Of a stretch of 17,084 nt of DNA, positions 1-6,933 are shown piece by piece; position 1 is the stretch's first letter, and each line of letters begins with the position of its first letter. The notes beneath the pieces are model-generated. The model was not told where the DNA came from. It made no database searches and saw nothing but the letters and a program-made list of their open reading frames with translations. The DNA is taken from positions 8,716 through 25,799 of the forward strand of contig MU617040.1 in the NCBI GenBank assembly GCA_025201705.1, given 5' to 3'. The DNA comes from Dissophora ornata. Its lineage: Eukaryota; Mortierellomycota; Mortierellomycetes; Mortierellales; Mortierellaceae. A program made the translations under genes and the position numbers.

Positions 1-61
1 TTTTTTTTTTTTTTTTGTGATTTCCCTCTAACAGCTTTTCTTTACATTCACATCTACATAG

Positions 62-1625
62 GGAAGACAACAAGGACAAGGAACGATACTTATTCTGGAC
101 AGATCAATCGACGTGACAGCAGCCATTGTGCACGAATTTACGTATCAAGCTATGACAAATGATTTATTGCCGATCGAAGACGGCACTAAATACACATACG
201 AGATCGAGAACGCGAATGGCGAACCAGAGCAGGTGTCGGTCGTTATTGACGAGTCCGATCAAGTGTTTCTGGAGATCCGCCATTCCCACATCGTGGAGAC
301 GGCTAGTACCCTGACCAAAAATTTCAACAAGTTTGTGGCAGAAAACGAGGCACTCAGGGGCGACACGGACAAAGTGGCGTCCGTCAGGAACATGAAGGAT
401 CAACTTGCAAACTTACCCCAGTTTCAGGATATGAAAGCCAAATACTCGACACATATCCATATGGCTAAGGAGTGCATGAAGATATTTGAAAAGTTCAAAA
501 TCAACGAGCTGGGACTGGTGGAGCAGCAACTGGCAACAGGAGAGACAGTTGAAGGTCATCTCCCCAAGCAGGTGCTGGCAGAGATGATCCCTTTCTTAGA
601 TGACCCAGTGGTCAGCACTATGGACAAGATTCGTCTACTGATGCTGTACTTAATCTGCCGCGAAGGCCTGCGTGAAGAAGACCGTGAAATGCTTTTTGAC
701 CACGCCAAGATCTCTGAGGGCAATGCTGAGGCCATTCGGAACTTGGCATTTCTCGGTGTTAATGTGGAAAGAGTAAGGATTTTGCTGAGAGTACCTGGAG
801 ATGCCATTATAACCGATCAACTATAAGAAACTCATTGGCATGCAACATCTATTTCTCTACTAGGGAGGTTCTAACGCAAGGACAAAGAAGAAGCCGTTTT
901 ATCCCAGGAAAAAGCTTGAAGACGAGGATCAACCTTTCGACTTGTCGCGATATATCACAAAGGCTAAAAAGGTTGTCGAGGAACACATCAATGGCACATT
1001 GGATGCCACTCTCTACCCCTACACTACGGAAGCACCTGCAAACACGATCGACTCTACAAAGTCTCTTCGTAAAACGCCTCAAGCCACGTGGGAGAAGACA
1101 AAGCCAAGCGTAAAGGGATCGCGACTGTTCGTGTTCATTGCAGGAGGAGTGACCTACTCTGAAATCCGCGCCATGCATGAGCTCTGCCACTCCATGGGTA
1201 GGGACATCATCATCGGGTCGACCCACATTATCACACCTAGACAGTTCATCCACAGTCTCCGTCACCTGGCCAGAGGGCCTGTCCGGCCTACTGCGCCCGT
1301 CATTCCTCCGTACAAGGCACCACCAGCTCCTGCACCGTCGTCACAGCGGCCAGGACCCGCATCTCAGTCATCTACGAGATCAGCACCAGCGCTATCCTCT
1401 GCTCGCTCAGCAGCACCGACCACACCCGACTACAGGCCGGCTGGAACTAATATCAGTGGCGGCATAAGGACAATCCAAAAGGATGCAAGCGGTCGCTTCG
1501 TTGCACCTCCCACACAGCCCGCAGCAGGGGCATATGCCCCATCTCGGCCGGCACCACCGCCTCTCCAAGGAGGAGCAGATCCCTCAGTAGATAAGAAGAA
1601 GGGCAAGATGTTTGGGTTCATCTAA
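62..1625 (+). CDS. SEC1: Sec1/Munc18-family exocytosis protein, C-terminal part (5' end outside window)
   Basis: SM-family protein that binds syntaxin/SNARE complexes and promotes vesicle fusion at the plasma membrane. Bases 1-61 are the 3' end of an intron (acceptor ..TACATAG). Exons are 62-772 and 864-1625, joined across a 91-nt GTAAGG...TAG intron in phase 0, giving 490 residues in the window. The first exon opens with GQGTILILDRSID and HEFTYQAM, a typical SM domain-2/3 junction. Later come FLGVNVER, then KKKPFYPRKKLEDEDQPFDLS and KKVVEEHINGTLD. The last conserved block is FIAGGVTYSEIRAMHEL, the SM C-terminal core. About 115 residues of Pro/Ala/Ser-rich tail follow, ending KGKMFGFI. An AATAAA overlaps the stop codon. 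The Sec1-type (exocytic) assignment over Vps33/Sly1/Vps45 rests on remembered resemblance and is fairly secure. Confidence 0.92.
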
Positions 1626-1630
1626 ATAAA
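1625..1630 (+). promoter_or_regulatory. AATAAA poly(A) signal overlapping SEC1 stop
   Basis: The hexamer AATAAA begins on the last base of the TAA stop codon of the SEC1 gene. It is in the right place to direct 3'-end formation, although it lies very close to the stop. A T-rich stretch follows. Confidence 0.4.
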
Positions 1631-1793
1631 TCGTAATTTTCTTCTGAGCAAATTGGACACAAAGTATCCTTGTCTGTGCATTCATTGTTACATCCCTGAC
1701 GGTGATGGTGGACAAACTCCAAAAAAGAATTCAGTGCTCTAAAGTCCCCCCATGGAAGCGATCCTGGCATCCTGGGACCCCAGGATCGGGAGC

Positions 1794-1798
1794 AAAAA
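1794..1798 (-). terminator. Pol III terminator of tRNA-Lys
   Basis: A run of five T on the minus strand, 11-15 nt downstream of the tRNA discriminator base, which is the normal distance for RNA polymerase III termination. Confidence 0.75.
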
Positions 1799-1808
1799 GA
1801 GTGAGCAG

Positions 1809-1881
1809 CGCCCAACGCGGGGGTCGAACCCGCAACTTTCAGATTAAAAGTCTGACACTCTACCGATTGAGTTAGCCGGGC
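1809..1881 (-). tRNA. tRNA-Lys, anticodon UUU
   Basis: The minus strand folds into a full 73-nt cloverleaf without an intron. The acceptor stem GCCCGGC pairs with GTTGGGC (five Watson-Crick and two G-T pairs) and the discriminator base is G. The D-arm contains the A-box TAACTCAATCGGTAGA. The anticodon stem TCAGA/TCTGA carries the loop CTTTTAA, which sets anticodon TTT (Lys). The T-arm contains the B-box GGTTCGACCCC with stem GCGGG/CCCGC. A T5 run on the minus strand (1794-1798) lies 11 nt past the 3' end as a Pol III terminator. CCA is not encoded. Confidence 0.96.
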
Positions 1882-1939
1882 TTCACGTTGAAACCTGGGA
1901 TTCCAGTATCTTTCTTGAATCTAAAAAATCTAAGCCACG

Positions 1940-1954
1940 CACGTGACTTTATAT
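1940..1954 (-). promoter_or_regulatory. CACGTG E-box and TATA-like ATATAAA upstream of tRNA-Lys
   Basis: CACGTG at 1940-1945 is followed by TTTATAT at 1948-1954, which reads ATATAAA on the tRNA strand. They lie about 60-75 bp upstream of the tRNA 5' end. Upstream TATA elements help Pol III transcription in some fungi (known in fission yeast). They could equally serve a plus-strand transcript or have no function. Confidence 0.25.
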
Positions 1955-2028
1955 GGCACTTTGAGCCAAAAAAAATCTTTCCCCCCCTCCCCGCACCCGT
2001 GGCCCTTGCGCCAACAGGCGCCTGCTCA

Positions 2029-2350
2029 ATGCGATCGGGGTTTGTGAAGCCAAGGGTACGACGGCTCCTGCCGCGAGTGCAGCTCTGCTGTTTATCTTCT
2101 ATAATATCTGGAGCAGTTTGTCATAAACCACGGTGAGGACGATCACTGTCCCTGTGGTAGGCGTCTGGAGTACCATGAAGGCGAGATCTGTCCAGGACCG
2201 ACACTTGACCCACACAACGTGAATCGTACGCTACTACAGAGCCTGCTGGGAAAGAGGCACCTGGGTGCCTTGTTAGTCAAACTCCCTCATTGTCCTAGCG
2301 CCAGGCGACGGGGGACAAACTACAACCCTTGTTTTCGCCACGTTATTTAA
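2029..2350 (+). other. Doubtful small two-exon reading frame with clustered cysteines
   Basis: A reading frame open from 2117 to the TAA at 2348-2350 contains DDHCPCGRRLEYHEGEICPG and further on LPHCPSARR and NPCFRHVI. No Met lies in frame at its start. An ATG at 2029 (exon 2029-2055) could join it through a 61-nt GTACGA...GAGCAG intron in phase 0, giving about 86 residues. The CxCG...C pattern looks like half a zinc ribbon, but I recognise no family. It may be a decayed gene fragment or chance. The rest of the spacer 1626-2458 holds only the tRNA. Confidence 0.15.
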
Positions 2351-2458
2351 TCAGAGAGGAGTATTGTCATAACAAAATGAAGAAAATAGTAGGTATGTTG
2401 GTATGTAGTTTATGTTACAGCAGAGGATGATAGGGATGCACCCTCTAAAATTGTTATT

Positions 2459-3948
2459 TTAAACGGCCCCACCGCTGTGAGAGACCATGGCAACGAGAGC
2501 TGCACCGATACATCCACCATCACGAGCGAGCTCTAGTCGGATGCGCGAGGCTCGGTCCTCGCCCAAGATACCCGTTAGGGCGTTCATCATGGAGTGCGAG
2601 AAGTGTGGGTATTTTTCAAACACTGATCCATCAATACCAATCGTCGTGATCTCGTTAGGATCGTCCAGATGAACCGAACTTCCATTAGCCTTGTACAATA
2701 GTGCAGCACAAGCAGCGGCAGTCATCATAGCCGAACGTTGGCCGATAACATGTATCAGCTCAAAGATCCTAGTCTGATCTTCTTGAGAAAGACCCTCGAT
2801 CCCGAAACTAGTCTTGAAGACCTTGGTAACAGCGGCGTGATCTGCACTGTTGTCAGACTCAATGGTGGACATGAACAATGTTTTAAAAGCAAGACGTGTC
2901 TGCAGCGCCTCAGGGACGTTTCCGCCGAGACACTCGAGGATGGCATTCTGTTCGATCAAGTCTACGAGGGCAAGGCGAACCAATTCTCCCATGTATAGGC
3001 CTGAGACCATCTTCTCGAATTCCTGGAATCCAGGCACAAGCGAAACGGCATCGATTTCTTTGTCGTACTTGGTCTGCGGTAAATAAGCCGCCTTGCCCAT
3101 GGCGTCCCACTCGGTGTTCAAAATCATCTGGTCGCAGGTGGGACCCGAATATTTGGAGACCTCGGAGGTACGTTCGATGTAGGCAGCATTGGTGCCAGTA
3201 GCGAGGATGACACCGATCTTGGTGGAGGGAGAGACATATGCGTGCGAGACGAGAGTGCCGACGGTGTCGTTGATGATGGCAGAGACGACGACAGGGAGGC
3301 TCTTGCGGGCGAAACCACCCTCGAGAAGGTCCTTGAGGTCCTTACCCATGACGTCTGAAAGATCGAAGCCCTTGCCCATAGCCAAGACTGTCCCTCTGTT
3401 CACAGCAGTCTGTCTAATATGTGTGGAAAAATAGGCGGCGTGGGTGAATAAAAATCAGCGTCGGAGAAATATGAGGTGCCAAGGAGAGAACGAACAATTG
3501 AGTGATGGAAAACAAACAGGACTTACTGAATAGCAAACGAAAAGGTGACGCCCATGTGCAGATCGGCGTCCCCCATGTCGACAGCAACGTTCTTCAACAA
3601 TGAGGCAGTGCAATCTGCGATCCAGTCAAACATTGCTTGGCCAGTACCTGTCTTGAGCTCTTGTGTGATTTCATGCTTCTCCATCGTCACTCCGACCTGG
3701 CCATCGCCCAACAGGTGGACAGCGGCGGTACGAAGGTTCGTACCTCCCATGTCGATGGCAAGGTAAAGTCCCGTTTCTTTACCAGTAGGAAGACGGGTGA
3801 TGAAAGAGGGCTGCTGCGTAATGTTCTTGGGATCGTTCGTGCTGAGACCCTCGACAAGTTCCTCGGTCAGGCCGTCAATGATCTTCTGGACCTGGTCCTT
3901 GGAGAGGACGAACTGCTCGACGGTGTCCTGGTAGGTGGCAACGGTCAT
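2459..3948 (-). CDS. Hexokinase-family protein with non-canonical active-site loops
   Basis: Two exons, 3948-3527 and 3413-2459, joined over a 113-nt intron (GTAAGT...TTAG, phase 2), give 458 residues, a normal hexokinase length. ATG 3948 lies behind a pyrimidine-rich leader. Hexokinase marks are: phosphate-1 loop AIDMGGTNLR (64-73), VTFSFA (134-139), INDTVGTL with the catalytic Asp190, TGTN (213-216), NTEW with Glu242, FEKMVSGLYMGEL with Glu274, and GIDGSV (400-405). The catalytic Asp and both glucose-binding Glu are kept. Several near-invariant residues differ: FSFA for FSFP, AMGK for the usual WTK (the glucose-contact Thr is Gly154), ATGTN for GTGTN, and DGGCIG near residue 439 for DGSGxG. 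It may be an active hexokinase with altered kinetics or a regulatory one; sequence alone cannot decide. Confidence 0.93.
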
Positions 3949-4039
3949 GGTGGTGTAAATGTAGAGGGAGATGTAAATTATGAAGATGGTGGGGAAGAGT
4001 GGACGAAAAAGAAGAAAATGAATGGACAGGTGTGTCCTT

Positions 4040-4046
4040 GATATAC
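4040..4046 (-). promoter_or_regulatory. TATA-like element of the hexokinase gene
   Basis: Minus-strand GTATATC lies about 92 bp upstream of the hexokinase ATG. The bases between are CT-rich on the coding strand, the pattern of many fungal core promoters. Function is inferred. Confidence 0.35.
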
Positions 4047-5220
4047 GAATGCGAGTGAGGTGTAAACAAAACGGTAAAGTTCACTCTATTCATTGGAATA
4101 TATTGGATCTGCACTCTATGATCGTTTCATACGGCCGTGTCATCGTCAAATGGAAGAAGAGTATGTCGTCCGATCTTATCTGACCTTAATAACCTCTTTC
4201 TTTCCAGCCAACAGCTGCTGTTGGTTGTGTGGTTGGATGGTTCGAGACCCTCATACATTCGTCCTTGTTGTTTGGCCATTTTATCCTTCATTTTCTTTGT
4301 TTCCCCACACACGACCACTCTCAGCAGCCCGGGTTGCTGCATAAAGGCAATCCTACGGAGGAGTATCTTCACTGCCTTCACCAAGCAATCCGACACCAGA
4401 CAACCCGAATCGAATCGATCGCCTTTTTTTATATACAAACATTGTCACTTTCGGTTGTTTGCACCTTTTGCTGTCCACGTACAAAGTGATGATCAGACGA
4501 TGCATACACACTATTTTCTGCACGATCGAGTGGGGGGGAATGAAGATGACAAACGGATGCCCAAATTCAAAAATCAGAAGAGAATGTTTCAGTCTCTCCA
4601 CCCACACAAACCTCGGTCAACACTCTCTGTGGGGACTCCCGTCCATTGTTGACACACAACAACAAACAACACACAGACACATAAACAATGGATTTGAGCG
4701 ATCTTGTCCGATAATGTAGCCATGTTGTTTATTGGTTGAAAGATGGTTATCAAAACTGACCTATGATCTGTAGGAATAAGAGGGAAGAAAACAACAATCG
4801 ACGCCTAGCGTTGTTTCTCCACTGCTCCCATTTCGACCCATCCACAGAGACAAGGAGCTAGAGAAACGAGACAAGAGAGGTCCGTCGAGTCAGAGCTCAC
4901 AACTTTCACCGTGGTTCCTTGTGATTGCTTCCGCAGGGGAGTGTTCTATTCCCAACTGCGTACGAGTATATGTGTCGGCCAAGAGCGCGAGAATGGCAAG
5001 GGTTGTCCTTAAAGCATATATTTCTCGCAAATCAAGTGTGTCTCTGATTTTGGCGGTGTAACTTGTCTAAAATAAGCAAGATTACTTTCCCCCTGCAGAT
5101 GCAAACGCATGATTGGTGGATTTTATATCTTATCTCTGCACCTGCATCATCCACGGTTCACGGCGAAGTACAGTACTCGATGTATTCACCTTGTGTATAT
5201 TTCCCCAGAACAGCAATCGA

Positions 5221-5226
5221 TTTATT
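5221..5226 (-). promoter_or_regulatory. AATAAA poly(A) signal of the BTB gene
   Basis: Minus-strand AATAAA about 80 nt past the stop codon of the BTB/POZ gene, a usual distance for a fungal 3' UTR. Confidence 0.45.
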
Positions 5227-5305
5227 TCCATTCAAAACTGCATGCCAAAATGGGAGCAGAGACGTCATGAAGCAATATTTCTTCATCCTCTACGGCGATT
5301 CCGTA

Positions 5306-6662
5306 TCAGCAAGAGGCCCGGTTGCCGTCATGGCTTCTCGTCCTTAGATCCTTCATATACTTTGCTCGTTGTTGCTGACGCTGCTGCACCTGCTGCTGTT
5401 GTTGCTGTTGCTCCGCATACATCTTCATCAATAGCGCAACCAACGCTTCTTGGAACTCATGGCACCCTTTCCGGCCTTGGTACTTCTCCCTCAACAGCCC
5501 CATCACATGTGCCCCCAGATCCCTGCCCTGGACATGCTGCACCTGGGAACGATCCGCCACATGTCGCACACACATCTCCGCCACAGCCACATACTCAAAC
5601 CCCCATCCGAAATAAATCTCCAGTACATTCTCATCCGTGATCACCTGCTCCAGCTCTGTCAGATGCCACTCCATCCAAGACGATGAGCTTGTGCACTTGT
5701 CCAACCCATATTCTTGATTTAATAGGAACGTTATTCGCCACTGGTCACTCCTGGGTGCGAACCCATCACGCGGCAGTCTACCGGAATAAATGAAGCCCAG
5801 CATGCGTTCGAATGCAGGCCATGTTTCAACGGGCACGGTCAGGATTGTCGGGGTGGTCCGCTGATAGGGGTTGCGCTGGGCCTGAGTCTGGGCAAGCTTT
5901 TGCGAGAAGGCTGGAAAGATGGACAGGACAGCGTGGTGGGCTCGCATGCGGTCCAAGACCAGTCCTGCTTTGTCGATGAAACGGCATTCGACATCTGAAG
6001 TCGGCGCGTGGCGTTCAAATTGAGTCATCATCTCAACCAAGGGGTCGATGTTGCGGGCTACGGGGTCGCATTCTGAGAGCGCTAGGGTGTGGGTCCAGTT
6101 CGCATTATCGGGCGATCCGAGAAGCTTGATAGGATGACAGGACAGAATAATCTGGAACTCGTAGTTATGGTCTACCCAAATATCCTCACGATCTAAATAG
6201 ACTTTTTCAAATCGTCTGTCAAAAAAAAAAAAAACTAGTGATCCGCCCATATTCTTTAGACCTGTTTTGTCGCCCCAACCATGTGCTGAACACGAAAGAC
6301 ATACATTCGATACCGCGCTTAAACAAATCCTCGCTCTTGACCTTCTCGCATAGCAAGACTTCAACAGCATCACCTCTATTATCCACAGACTCGCGCACAG
6401 TAGTGATCTCCAGACTGCAGCAAGACTGGAACTCGACGCGGTTAGTTTCGCTTAGAGTCAAAGGTCCCAGAGTTCCTCGGACCATGGCTTTGTCCTCGAG
6501 GATCGAGAGCTGGCACATCCATTCGTGTGCTCCAGGTTTCGCCACAGTGCTAGTTGGAGGAGGTGCTGAGGAAAGAGTGTGGGTGTGTTCGGCTTCAGCA
6601 GTGGGCACATGATCGGGGATGCGAAAGTGTAGGACGCGGACATCACTCGTCATGTTTGGCAA
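5306..6662 (-). CDS. BTB/POZ-domain protein with divergent N-terminal domain and polyglutamine tail
   Basis: Exons 6662-6262 and 6215-5306 join over a 46-nt intron (GTCTAA...GACAG, phase 2), giving 436 residues. Splicing turns ..WLGRQN and RFEKVYLDRED into one frame and removes an A14/T14 run. Residues 1 to about 190 look like a divergent MATH-type sandwich domain, suggested by alternating hydrophobic strands with weak identity. A BTB/POZ domain follows at about 206-285: DVECRFIDKAG, the RAHHAVLS segment matching the BTB 'H..VL...S..F' core, and FIYSGRLP. A helical BACK-like region comes next, then a Gln-rich tract (403-416). In such proteins BTB mediates dimerisation and Cullin-3 binding, so a substrate-adaptor role is possible but inferred. 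Divergent from the KAR5-like gene. Confidence 0.83.
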
Positions 6663-6933
6663 TATCGTAGTCTGTCAATGAAGGAGACGTGCTAAAGTGC
6701 GGCAAACGTATTCTCAAGAGGATGTAGAAAGAGATCGGGGCTGGTGCAGTGGAGAGGGAAGGCGAGGCGATGAAGGAAAGCGAGGAAATAGAGCGAGGAT
6801 GAGAGAGAAAGGGTGTGGGGAGGACGTGTGATACGCACTACGCAGGTGATACAATCGGCAAAGTAAGACACATCACGACAACTGATCGTTCTTTACTCCT
6901 TTTCTCTTTTTGGCTTTCTTCATTCCTCCGTCA
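6663..6933. promoter_or_regulatory. Shared divergent promoter region (BTB gene / KAR5-like gene)
   Basis: This 271-bp spacer separates two outward-facing start codons. The left half is purine-rich on the plus strand, so it is pyrimidine-rich reading into the BTB gene. The last 40 bases before ATG 6934 are strongly CT-rich on the plus strand. No clear TATA box is visible. Confidence 0.5.

Larger units (their letters stand above)
3949..5305. other. Gene-poor 1.35-kb segment upstream of the hexokinase gene
   Basis: I see no reading frame here with a recognisable protein. It holds the hexokinase leader and promoter on its left and the 3' flank of the BTB gene on its right. Notable content is a TATA-like GTATATC (4040-4046, minus), a long CA-rich stretch around 4645-4690, a CCAAT-type ATTGG near 4730, and the BTB poly(A) signal at 5221-5226. 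Reading frames of up to about 170 codons exist on both strands but have no domain-like composition. Confidence 0.5.

Noticed and set aside
1888..2136. 82-codon plus-strand frame beginning beside the tRNA
   Set aside because: No family resemblance; only its 2029-2055 part was kept as a possible first exon of the doubtful Cys-rich frame.
4225..4265. B-box-like GGTTCGAGACC suggesting a second tRNA
   Set aside because: The flanking T-stem pairs poorly and no A-box, anticodon stem or acceptor stem can be formed around it.
4127..4719. Several 80-170-codon open frames on both strands upstream of the hexokinase gene
   Set aside because: They overlap each other, have no recognisable motif, and their composition follows low-complexity CA/T-rich DNA.
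5113..5640. 175-codon plus-strand frame rich in Ala, Pro and His
   Set aside because: It is antisense to the BTB gene and mirrors the codons of its polyglutamine and C-terminal region.
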